The notes under the pieces: model-generated
The model's input: only the letters and a program-made list of their open reading frames with translations
What the model was told of the DNA's origin: nothing
The model's database searches: none
NCBI GenBank assembly: GCA_026391355.1
Contig: JAPLDH010000050.1
Coordinates: 32,005-96,004, forward strand
DNA from: Bacteroidota bacterium
GTDB taxonomy: Bacteria; Bacteroidota; Bacteroidia; Bacteroidales; FEN-979
Direction of reading: 5' to 3'
Length of the DNA stretch: 64,000 bases
Shown: piece after piece, positions 36,345-43,917 of the stretch
How positions within the stretch are numbered: position 1 is the first letter of the stretch
Layout: each line of letters begins with the position of its first letter
Made by a program: the position numbers and the translations under genes

Positions 36345-37439
36345 ATGTCATTACTATATGAAATAGCGCTGACGCTTGTTCCGGGTATCGGGGATGTACT
36401 CGGGAAAAAGTTGGTTTCCCTTTGTGGCAGTGCAGAGGCCATATTCAGGGAGCAAAGGAAGATGTTAAGAAAGGTTCCCAGGATCAATCATTCAGTGGTG
36501 GATGCACTGGGGGATAAAACAATCCTGGAGAGGGCAGAAAGGGAGGTGGAATTCGTTGAGAGGTATAGGATAAGATCAATGTTTTTTCTGGATAACGAGT
36601 TTCCCTTCAGGTTGAAGAATTGTTTCGATGGTCCGCTTCTATTGTATTTCAAGGGGAATGCAAATCTCAATAACCCCAAAGTAATAGGGGTGGTAGGAAC
36701 CCGGAATGCAACGGATTATGGTAAAGAAATTTGCCGGTCACTCATCGATGGGTTACAATCGGAGGGAGTATTGATAGTTAGCGGATTGGCATACGGAATT
36801 GACAGTTGTGCGCACAGGGCTTCCCTTGAAACCGGGTTGGAAACCGTGGGAGTTCTCGGTCATGGTCTTGACCGGATCTATCCATATATGAATAAGGGAT
36901 TAGCGGAACGAATGATTAAAAACGGCGGATTATTGACAGATTTTACAAGCGGGAACAAACCAGACCGGGAAAATTTTCCGCGCAGGAACCGGATCATTGC
37001 CGGACTATGTGATGCACTCGTTGTGGTTGAGGCTGCACAAAAAGGTGGCGCATTGATCACTGCGGGGATTGCCAATTCCTATAACCGGGATGTTTTTGCC
37101 GTTCCCGGAAGGATCGGGGATCTCTATTCGGAAGGAACAAATTGGCTTGTGAAATCGAATAAAGCTGTCCTGATCCAGTCAGCCGGTGATATTAAATATT
37201 TAATGGGATGGGATGTTCCAAATAAAAATCCTCCTTCCGGACAAAAGAAAATCTTTATTGAACTTACGGAGGAGGAAAAGGTAATTGTCGGGATATTGAC
37301 AAATGCAGGAAAAACGGGTATTGATGAACTCGCCATCCACGCAGGGATAGCCATGAGCAAAGTGTCAGTAGCATTGATAAACCTGGAGTTTGAGGGTGTG
37401 GTAAAATCCCTTCCAGGAAAGGTGTATGAATTAGCCTAA
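36345..37439 (+). CDS. dprA: DNA-processing protein DprA
   Basis: Of 364 residues. N-terminal helical (SAM-like) domain begins LTLVPGIGDVLGKKLVSLCG. The extended Rossmann fold follows: GVVGTRNATDYGKEI, SGLAYGIDSCAHRASLE, GHGLDRIYP, FPRRNRIIAGLCDALVVVEAA, and FAVPGRIGD. A C-terminal winged-helix-like domain spans about residues 300-364. DprA loads RecA onto single-stranded DNA during natural transformation. No other competence genes are visible here. It converges on the next gene with a 9-base overlap. ATG start at 36345. Confidence 0.95.
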   Translation: MSLLYEIALTLVPGIGDVLGKKLVSLCGSAEAIFREQRKMLRKVPRINHSVVDALGDKTILERAEREVEFVERYRIRSMFFLDNEFPFRLKNCFDGPLLLYFKGNANLNNPKVIGVVGTRNATDYGKEICRSLIDGLQSEGVLIVSGLAYGIDSCAHRASLETGLETVGVLGHGLDRIYPYMNKGLAERMIKNGGLLTDFTSGNKPDRENFPRRNRIIAGLCDALVVVEAAQKGGALITAGIANSYNRDVFAVPGRIGDLYSEGTNWLVKSNKAVLIQSAGDIKYLMGWDVPNKNPPSGQKKIFIELTEEEKVIVGILTNAGKTGIDELAIHAGIAMSKVSVALINLEFEGVVKSLPGKVYELA

Positions 37440-38111
37440 GGTTTCAGGCCTTGCAAGGGTAGCTTTAACAATAAGTACCAATACTATAAGACAGGATCCA
37501 AATGCAAAAAGTGTCAATAGCTTAAAATCATGGGTTACAAGACAAAATTTAAAGATCCCATGGAAAAAGGCAGCACCGAACAAGCCAATGATGGAGTAAA
37601 GATAGGTCATGGAGAGAAACCTTGAAAAGCCAACAAAGAAACCCATTATCACGGCAAAAATCAGGTTTGCCGGAATATAGATGAATGGGTACATGGTGGA
37701 TGGGTAAACAGACTGGAGTTTGAAAAAGTTGAGAAAATAAAATAACAATGTTATGGTAGCAAATCCGAGGGTTATCATCACTGAATAGGTGATGGCATTC
37801 AAGGGACGGTCAATTTCGCGATGAGGAATTATATAATATCTGAAAAGCAAGTACTTGCCAAGTTCTGAGCTAAAGCCTACCGTGATGAAAGTGTAAAATA
37901 GCGTACGTTTTAAACTGGTCAGATCATTTAATCCGATCCATCCTGAAATTGTCAGTGCAACTACCAGGATCAAGGCCCCGGCAAATCCTGCAAAATAGCT
38001 TTTTACCAGCAATGATCCGAATTTTCCAGTATTTTTGTTGTTCAGATAAAAATAAAGGATTGCTGCCATTGCAGGGGCAAAAAAAAGTGTAATGTAGGTA
38101 ATGGGTTTCAT
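37431..38111 (-). CDS. PrsW-like membrane protein, catalytic residues degraded
   Basis: About 226 residues with seven or eight membrane segments. The order of motifs resembles the PrsW family of membrane proteases: a Glu-Glu-x-x-Lys site, then a (E)P.(D)...Y...M..GFA block, then a His in a late helix. Here these read SSELGKYLLFRYY, RPLNAITYSVMITLGFA and FFHGIFKF, so the first Glu of the pair, the Glu before Pro and the usual Asp appear replaced. The fold is likely PrsW-like but activity is doubtful. The ATG at 38111 is 19 bases downstream of a TACTTTTG promoter element; a TTG at 38132 overlaps that element and is excluded. It overlaps dprA by 9 bases, tail to tail. Confidence 0.65.
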   Translation of the reverse strand: MKPITYITLFFAPAMAAILYFYLNNKNTGKFGSLLVKSYFAGFAGALILVVALTISGWIGLNDLTSLKRTLFYTFITVGFSSELGKYLLFRYYIIPHREIDRPLNAITYSVMITLGFATITLLFYFLNFFKLQSVYPSTMYPFIYIPANLIFAVIMGFFVGFSRFLSMTYLYSIIGLFGAAFFHGIFKFCLVTHDFKLLTLFAFGSCLIVLVLIVKATLARPETLG

Positions 38112-38129
38112 GGTCGGTGTTTTAAGTTT

Positions 38130-38137
38130 CAAAAGTA
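38130..38137 (-). promoter_or_regulatory. Promoter -7 element of the PrsW-like gene
   Basis: Minus-strand TACTTTTG, 18 bases before the ATG; fits TAnnTTTG exactly and decides the start codon. Confidence 0.6.
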
Positions 38138-38205
38138 GTTGATTTTGTAAATTTATAAAAGAATAAAGTAAAGGTTAACTAATTATTTATGGCAAAAGTG
38201 ATCAT

Positions 38206-39111
38206 TTGGAAGGCCTAGTCATTAAATCAACGGGAAACCGTATTACCGTCAGGCAGGCAGATGGCTTAAAAGTGGAGTGCAGGCTCAAGGGGCAATTCAG
38301 GGTAAGAGGTATCCGGTCAACGAATCCTCTTGCCATTGGTGATAGAGTCATCTTTGAAAAACCGGCTGAAGAAAATATAGGCCTCATCACAAAAATCCTG
38401 CAACGGGACAATTATATCATCCGAAAAGCAACAAAACTTTCGAAGGAGTCGCACATTATCGGTGCAAATATCGACAGGGCTTTTCTGATCGTCACATTAA
38501 TAAATCCACGCACATCTACCGGCTTTATCGACAGGTTTCTTGTTACTGCTACCGGGTATTATATCCCTGCCTGCATCGTCTTCAATAAGAAGGACCTGTA
38601 TAATGAGACCCTGTCAGAACAGGAAAAAGAGTTATGTCGTATCTATGAATTTGCAGGTTATCCCTGTTTTTCAGTATCCGTACTCCGGGGGGAAAATATC
38701 AACCAGGTAAGTAACTTGTTACAGGGGAAGATCAGCCTTTTTTCAGGGCATTCAGGATCAGGAAAGTCTGCCCTGATAATGGCCATTGATCCAACTTTGC
38801 ACCTGAAAACAGGAGATATTTCTGAAACTCATCTCAAAGGGAAACATACCACCACGTTTACAGAGATGTACGAATTATCAACTGGTGGATATATCATCGA
38901 TACCCCCGGGATTAAGGAATTTGGACTGATCGATTTCGAAAAATCCGAGATACCACGTTGCTTTCCGGAGATGGACAGGCTTTTCCCTCAATGCCAGTAT
39001 AATAATTGCTCTCATACCCATGAACCTGGTTGTGCTGTGAAAGAAGCATTGAAATCGGGAGAAGTGAGTTGGCTTCGATATAATAGTTACCTTAGCATCC
39101 TGAATGATTAA
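38206..39111 (+). CDS. rsgA: Ribosome small-subunit-dependent GTPase A
   Basis: Of 301 residues. An OB fold at the N terminus (VIKSTGNRITVRQADG) is followed by a circularly permuted GTPase: G4 FNKKD, G1 GHSGSGKS at residues 181-188, and G3 DTPGIKEFG. The C-terminal zinc-binding region has the Cys/His set in FPQCQYNNCSHTHEPGC. RsgA checks late 30S maturation. The start appears to be a TTG at 38206: the frame upstream has no ATG or GTG before an in-frame stop at 38176. It leads a tight set with the CBS gene (15 bases) and the barrel gene (2 bases). Confidence 0.95.
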   Translation: MEGLVIKSTGNRITVRQADGLKVECRLKGQFRVRGIRSTNPLAIGDRVIFEKPAEENIGLITKILQRDNYIIRKATKLSKESHIIGANIDRAFLIVTLINPRTSTGFIDRFLVTATGYYIPACIVFNKKDLYNETLSEQEKELCRIYEFAGYPCFSVSVLRGENINQVSNLLQGKISLFSGHSGSGKSALIMAIDPTLHLKTGDISETHLKGKHTTTFTEMYELSTGGYIIDTPGIKEFGLIDFEKSEIPRCFPEMDRLFPQCQYNNCSHTHEPGCAVKEALKSGEVSWLRYNSYLSILND

Positions 39112-39126
39112 TCTTAAAACCTGGCA

Positions 39127-39789
39127 ATGAATGCGGACAAACTGCTATCAGAAGGAATAATCGCGCTGAAACCCTCAGACAGCCTCACTTTTGCACTTGA
39201 AATGATGAAGCAGCAGAGGGTATCACAATTACCGGTGGTTAATGAAAAGGAATACCTCGGCCTTCTGTCGGAAACCGATATCACTGATTCAGGAGATACA
39301 GGGACATTCGTAGGTTCGCTTGATTTGTCCCAATCCAGGCCTTTTATTGAGGAGAACAGGCATATTTATGAGATTATCCGCACTTTCTCCTCGCTGAAGC
39401 TCACCCTTCTTCCGGTGTTGGATGAAGAAAAACATTACCTGGGAGCAATCAGAAATACTGATATGTTCAACCGGATGTCAGATATCTTTGCAATCGATAA
39501 CCCTGGAGGTATTATTATATTTGAGGTGGATGAAAATGACTACCTGCTTACGGAAATTGCCCAGATCGTAGAATCCAATGATGCAAAAATTCTGAATCTC
39601 TACATCACTTCACTTCCCCAGATAGGTAAAATTGAAGTCACACTTAAAATTAATAAAATCGATATTGGCCCGGTACTACAGACATTCAACCGTTACGATT
39701 ATAACATAAAGGCTTCCTATTCAGAAGACACATACCAGGAAGGGCTTCAGGAACGGTTTGATGCGTTTATGAAATACCTCAACGTTTGA
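39127..39789 (+). CDS. CBS-pair domain protein
   Basis: Of 220 residues, cytoplasmic. Two CBS motifs occupy about residues 1-125 (SLTFALEMMKQQRVSQLPVVN, cut here from a longer run; then LTLLPVLDEEKHYLGAIRNTDMF). The last 80 residues look like an ACT-type regulatory fold (GGIIIFEVDENDYLLTEIAQ region). CBS pairs bind adenine nucleotides and regulate partners; the partner here is unknown. The arrangement resembles AcuB-like proteins of Bacteroidota. The stop codon at 39787-39789 is two bases before the next start, so cotranscription is very likely. Confidence 0.85.
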   Translation: MNADKLLSEGIIALKPSDSLTFALEMMKQQRVSQLPVVNEKEYLGLLSETDITDSGDTGTFVGSLDLSQSRPFIEENRHIYEIIRTFSSLKLTLLPVLDEEKHYLGAIRNTDMFNRMSDIFAIDNPGGIIIFEVDENDYLLTEIAQIVESNDAKILNLYITSLPQIGKIEVTLKINKIDIGPVLQTFNRYDYNIKASYSEDTYQEGLQERFDAFMKYLNV

Positions 39790-39791
39790 TA

Positions 39792-41246
39792 ATGAATCCG
39801 CCCGGCAAGATAACAGTTCTGCTTCGGATATTCCCTTTTCTTTTATGGCATACTTTCCCGGTATTCCTGATGGTAAACCAGGCATTTGGTGACTCCCTTC
39901 CGGATACTGCAAAATCAAACTTTGTTATTGTTGGTAATGTTTTTTTTGAAGGGAATAAGATTACCCGACAGGATATTATCCGCAGGGAGCTGTCTTTTCA
40001 TAAAAACGATACAATTCCACTCACATCCCTCGCTTCTATTCTTGAAAACAGCAGGGACAATGTTTTTAATACATCACTCTTCAATTTTGTAACCATCGAT
40101 ACTGTTATGTCTGCAGGAAATCCGGAAAGGATTAACATAACAGTGCATGTAACTGAACGATGGTATATCTGGCCCTGGCCATATTTCCGGATATCGGACA
40201 GGAACCTGAATGCATGGATGCAGACCACCGACCTTGACCTGGTCACTTATGGTGCCGATATAACCCTCTTTAATTTATTTGGCGAAAATGTGACCCTGGT
40301 TTTTCCTGTTCATCTTGGATTTAATCAGAAATATGGGATGAACCTTACGACTCCTTATTTTAACAGGAAGAAAACTGTGGGATTCGGTTTTGGAATGAGT
40401 TATGAACGGAATCATGAAGTAGTAATAAAGACAAATGACAACAAGCCTGTGTATTTTGCAAATCACCGGGATTTTCCCAAACAACTTATAGATGCTTTCC
40501 TAACGGGTTACTTCAGACCAAATCTCTATACCATACATACATTCCGCATAGATTGGCAGGATGTTTATTTTTCTGACTCGCTGATAAAATCCCCGGGGTT
40601 TTCCATTAATCCTCAAACCAATCATTTAAGTTACTTCAGTTTAGGTTACCAATTCAAGATCGACCACCGGAACGTTCATTTCTATCCGTTAGAAGGTTAT
40701 TATTATGATCTTTCCGTTATTCAGAATGGGATCTTTGGAGATAAGGTTCATATTCTTTCGCTCAAGTCTTCTTTTCGGAAATACTGGAGAATCTCACAAA
40801 GGTGGTATTTCGCATCCGGACTCCTTGCTAAGATTTCCTTTCCAGCAGACCAGCCCTATTTTCTCCAGCAGGGATTGGGTTACGGACGGGAATTTTTAAG
40901 AGGATACGAATATTATGTGATAGACGGGCAGCATTATTTGACATTAAAAACCAACGTGAAATATGTCTTGTTACCGCAACGAGTCGCCAGGCTGGGTTTC
41001 CTGAAAAGTAATAAATTCAATACTTTGCCATATGCTTTTTATCTGAATGCATACGTTGACCTCGGATATGTATATAATAATGATAAAATTGCCGTAAAAA
41101 ATAACAGTCTGGCCAACCATATGCTGACTGGATACGGACTGGGAATAGATTTCACAACATATTATGATATCGTTATCAGAACTGAGTTTTCCATGAACCT
41201 TATGGGAGAACCCGGTATCTATTTTCATTTTATTGCTCCTATATAG
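39792..41246 (+). CDS. Outer-membrane barrel protein with one POTRA-like domain
   Basis: About 484 residues. It has a signal peptide (to about residue 34), then a single POTRA-like domain (NFVIVGNVFFEGNKITRQD, IIRRELSF, and ITVHVTERW), then a barrel of alternating strands (YGADITLFNLFGENVTLVF; GFGFGMSYERN) ending in IYFHFIAPI. The domain order follows the BamA/TamA superfamily, but it is much shorter than BamA. Role unknown; perhaps assembly or transport of an outer-membrane component. The ATG at 39792 is two bases after the CBS-gene stop. The same transcript may start at rsgA. Confidence 0.8.
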   Translation: MNPPGKITVLLRIFPFLLWHTFPVFLMVNQAFGDSLPDTAKSNFVIVGNVFFEGNKITRQDIIRRELSFHKNDTIPLTSLASILENSRDNVFNTSLFNFVTIDTVMSAGNPERINITVHVTERWYIWPWPYFRISDRNLNAWMQTTDLDLVTYGADITLFNLFGENVTLVFPVHLGFNQKYGMNLTTPYFNRKKTVGFGFGMSYERNHEVVIKTNDNKPVYFANHRDFPKQLIDAFLTGYFRPNLYTIHTFRIDWQDVYFSDSLIKSPGFSINPQTNHLSYFSLGYQFKIDHRNVHFYPLEGYYYDLSVIQNGIFGDKVHILSLKSSFRKYWRISQRWYFASGLLAKISFPADQPYFLQQGLGYGREFLRGYEYYVIDGQHYLTLKTNVKYVLLPQRVARLGFLKSNKFNTLPYAFYLNAYVDLGYVYNNDKIAVKNNSLANHMLTGYGLGIDFTTYYDIVIRTEFSMNLMGEPGIYFHFIAPI

Positions 41247-41275
41247 AACAAAAAACATCGGATTTAAAAATGGAC

Positions 41276-41283
41276 TATCTTTG
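41276..41283 (+). promoter_or_regulatory. Promoter -7 element of nadK
   Basis: TATCTTTG followed by C is the commonest form of this element in the group; it lies 32 bases before the ATG at 41316. Confidence 0.6.
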
Positions 41284-41315
41284 CCGGCACATCATTGCTG
41301 TTAATTAGTTTTGTC

Positions 41316-42194
41316 ATGAATGTTGCCCTTTATGGTAAGTCATTTGCGCCGAATGACACGAATTATATTCAGGGGTTAATCGAAAAGCTGGAAGCTACCA
41401 GTGAAAGAATTTTTATCTTTGAACCATTCTGTAAATTTCTGTGCGAGAGGGTCCGCCTTACCAAAGAACCGGCCACTTTCACAAGGCAATCTGAGATCAG
41501 GGATCAGATCCGGTTTCTTTTTTCAGTCGGGGGAGACGGAACATTGCTCGATACCATTACATTGGTTGGGGATACAGGTATTCCCATTATCGGGGTGAAC
41601 CTCGGACGACTGGGTTTTTTGTCCAGTATATCCAAAGATGAGATCGTTACTGCCGTTGATGAGATCATTACAAACAATTATTCACTGGATCAACGGACAC
41701 TTTTACACCTTGACACCAAAAACGGACTATTCGGCGGGTTCAATTATGCTCTGAACGACCTGACCGTTTTCAAGAAATTCCCGAATTCAATGCTGACAAT
41801 CAAAACCTATATCAATGATGAGTTCCTGAATACATATTGGGCAGATGGATTGATTGTCGCCACACCCACCGGATCAACGGCGTATTCATTGAGTTGCACA
41901 GGACCGATTATAACTCCTCATTCAGGGACTTTCGTCATTACTCCGATCGCCAGTCATAACCTTTCGGTCAGGCCAATTGTCATTCCCGATAATTCTGTCA
42001 TCAGGATTCAGATTGAGGGAAGAGGAACAGAATGTTCTGTAAGTCTCGACTCAAGAATTGAAAATGTTCTCAATTCTATTGAATTGATAATCAGAAAAGA
42101 AGATTTTTCTATTCACCTCCTTCAGATGTCAGGTAAGAATTTCTTCTCGACCATCCGGGAAAAACTGAAATGGGGTCTGGATATCCGTAACTGA
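41316..42194 (+). CDS. nadK: NAD kinase
   Basis: About 292 residues. The ATP-binding motif GGDGTLLD begins at residue 72. NDLTVF, DGLIVATPTGSTAYSLS and the Gly-rich barrel follow, as in NadK. It phosphorylates NAD to NADP in the cytoplasm. I use the ATG at 41316, which gives the usual MNVALYGKSF opening; the TTG-type extension at 41295 is unlikely. It is followed by an 85-base gap before the DUF6089 gene. In related genomes nadK commonly precedes the DUF6089-uppS-bamA cluster (from memory), as here. Confidence 0.95.
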   Translation: MNVALYGKSFAPNDTNYIQGLIEKLEATSERIFIFEPFCKFLCERVRLTKEPATFTRQSEIRDQIRFLFSVGGDGTLLDTITLVGDTGIPIIGVNLGRLGFLSSISKDEIVTAVDEIITNNYSLDQRTLLHLDTKNGLFGGFNYALNDLTVFKKFPNSMLTIKTYINDEFLNTYWADGLIVATPTGSTAYSLSCTGPIITPHSGTFVITPIASHNLSVRPIVIPDNSVIRIQIEGRGTECSVSLDSRIENVLNSIELIIRKEDFSIHLLQMSGKNFFSTIREKLKWGLDIRN

Positions 42195-42279
42195 TAAAAA
42201 ATCAGTATTATCTTTTTGACCCCCAATAAAAGATACAAGTTCGCGTTACTATGATTGTCAAAACAACTACTTGCGTATA

Positions 42280-43134
42280 ATGTATCCGGAATTCATCAAA
42301 AAGATTACCAATCAGAAGATTACGAAGGTACATTTAACACTGTTCTCAATTTTTCTCATTCAATTGTTTTCCTTTTCGAACCTTAGTTATTCACAAGCGA
42401 CTCTTGAAGTAGGCCCATATGGAGGTATTTCATATTATCTGGGAGATTTAAACCCCGGAAAGCATTTTCAGTTTCCGCAATTGGCTTACGGGGCTATCAT
42501 ACGGTATGATTTTGATTACCGTTGGACAGTGAAGCTATCCGGTTACCGGGGGAAAGTCAAAGGTCAAGGGGCTTCATCCACTTTTTTACCAGGGAGCGGG
42601 TTGGCATTCACAAGCCCGATTACTGATATTTCAGGCACTGTTGAATTCAACTTTCTTGATTATGTCACAGGCAGCAGACGTGAATATTTCACACCTTATA
42701 TTTATGCAGGGATTGGTGTTTTCTGGTTCAACCCCCAGGCTAATGGCCAGGTTTTGCAGACTGCAGGAACAGAAGGTCAGAACGTAGGTTATGAAGGAAG
42801 AAAAAAGTATGCACTGACCAGTGTCGAAATTCCATTTGGTCTTGGGGTTAAATACAGTTTAACACAAAGAATGTGTGTTGCCCTTTTCTGGGAGATGCAT
42901 AAAACATTTACTGATTATATCGATGATGTCAGTAAGTCTTACTACCTTCACGGGCCGGCAATTAACCCGAATGATGCAAACGGCGTTCTTTCTGATCCGG
43001 CAAGGACCCATGAACCCGGAATGCAGCGTGGAAACTCCGGAACAAAAGATTGGTATTCGTTTTCCGGTGTGACTGTAACATATAAATTTTCAATCCGTAC
43101 TGGCAGGAAATGCAGGGATATACACCATAAATAA
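42280..43134 (+). CDS. DUF6089-family outer-membrane beta-barrel protein
   Basis: About 284 residues. Signal peptide ending near SYSQ, then a small barrel: EVGPYGGISYYLGDLNPGK, YDFDYRWTVKLSGYRGKVKG, YVTGSRREYFTPYIYAGIGVF (cut), and SGVTVTYKFSIRTGRKC at the end. The glycine-rich YYLGDLN motif and position directly before uppS and bamA are typical of DUF6089. The function is unknown; genomic position suggests envelope biogenesis. I start at the ATG at 42280. The gap to uppS is 13 bases, so the cluster is probably one operon. Confidence 0.85.
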   Translation: MYPEFIKKITNQKITKVHLTLFSIFLIQLFSFSNLSYSQATLEVGPYGGISYYLGDLNPGKHFQFPQLAYGAIIRYDFDYRWTVKLSGYRGKVKGQGASSTFLPGSGLAFTSPITDISGTVEFNFLDYVTGSRREYFTPYIYAGIGVFWFNPQANGQVLQTAGTEGQNVGYEGRKKYALTSVEIPFGLGVKYSLTQRMCVALFWEMHKTFTDYIDDVSKSYYLHGPAINPNDANGVLSDPARTHEPGMQRGNSGTKDWYSFSGVTVTYKFSIRTGRKCRDIHHK

Positions 43135-43147
43135 CCCAAGGATCAAC

Positions 43148-43912
43148 GTGAGTTTGAAAGAACATATAAACAAAAATGAGATCCCTGTTCATGTTGCCAT
43201 TATTATGGATGGAAATGGCAGATGGGCACGAAAGAGAGGTATTGCCAGGACTTTGGGCCATGAAAAAGGTGTGGATGCTGTCAGGGAAACAGTTGAAGCC
43301 GCAACGGAATTAGGAATAAAGTATCTCACCTTGTATGCCTTTTCCACCGAAAACTGGAAACGTCCGAAATTTGAAGTGGAAGCCCTGATGAAGTTGCTGG
43401 TCAGATCGATCAACAAGGAAAGGAAGACATTCATGGACAATAATATCCAGCTCATGACGATTGGAGACGTGGAAAGCCTTCCTTCACGGAGTTACCGTGA
43501 ACTGCAAAAAGCAATTGCTGATACATCAGGAAATACCGGTCTTACACTTATTCTTGCACTCAGCTATAGCTCACGGTGGGAAATTGTTCATGTTGCCAAA
43601 AATATAGCACTGCAGGTTTCCTCTGGTAAACTGGACCCTGCTAATGTTGATGCCACATTGTTTACTTCATTACTCACTACCCATTCATTCCCGGATCCCG
43701 AATTGCTCATCCGAACAAGCGGAGAATTCAGGGTAAGTAACTTTCTGCTCTGGCAGATCGCTTACACAGAACTATATTTCACCTCTACTTTATGGCCCGA
43801 TTTCAATAAAGATGAATTCTATCAGGCAATTATCGATTACCAGGGAAGAGAAAGAAGATTCGGATACACAAGTGAACAGATAAAAAAAAGAGGGAAAGGA
43901 CTTACAACATAA
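43148..43912 (+). CDS. uppS: Undecaprenyl diphosphate synthase (isoprenyl transferase)
   Basis: Of 254 residues. The catalytic motif is IIMDGNGRWARKRG with Asp21; then LTLYAFSTENWKRP, LALSYSSRWEI and PDPELLIRTSGEFRVSNFLLWQ-type sequence, and FTSTLWPDF. It condenses isopentenyl diphosphate onto farnesyl diphosphate to make the C55 carrier for peptidoglycan and glycans. Here the usual TSGE..RLSNF motif reads VSNF, a mild change. Start codon is GTG at 43148. Five bases separate it from bamA, so the pair is cotranscribed. Confidence 0.95.
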   Translation: MSLKEHINKNEIPVHVAIIMDGNGRWARKRGIARTLGHEKGVDAVRETVEAATELGIKYLTLYAFSTENWKRPKFEVEALMKLLVRSINKERKTFMDNNIQLMTIGDVESLPSRSYRELQKAIADTSGNTGLTLILALSYSSRWEIVHVAKNIALQVSSGKLDPANVDATLFTSLLTTHSFPDPELLIRTSGEFRVSNFLLWQIAYTELYFTSTLWPDFNKDEFYQAIIDYQGRERRFGYTSEQIKKRGKGLTT

Positions 43913-43917
43913 ACCGG

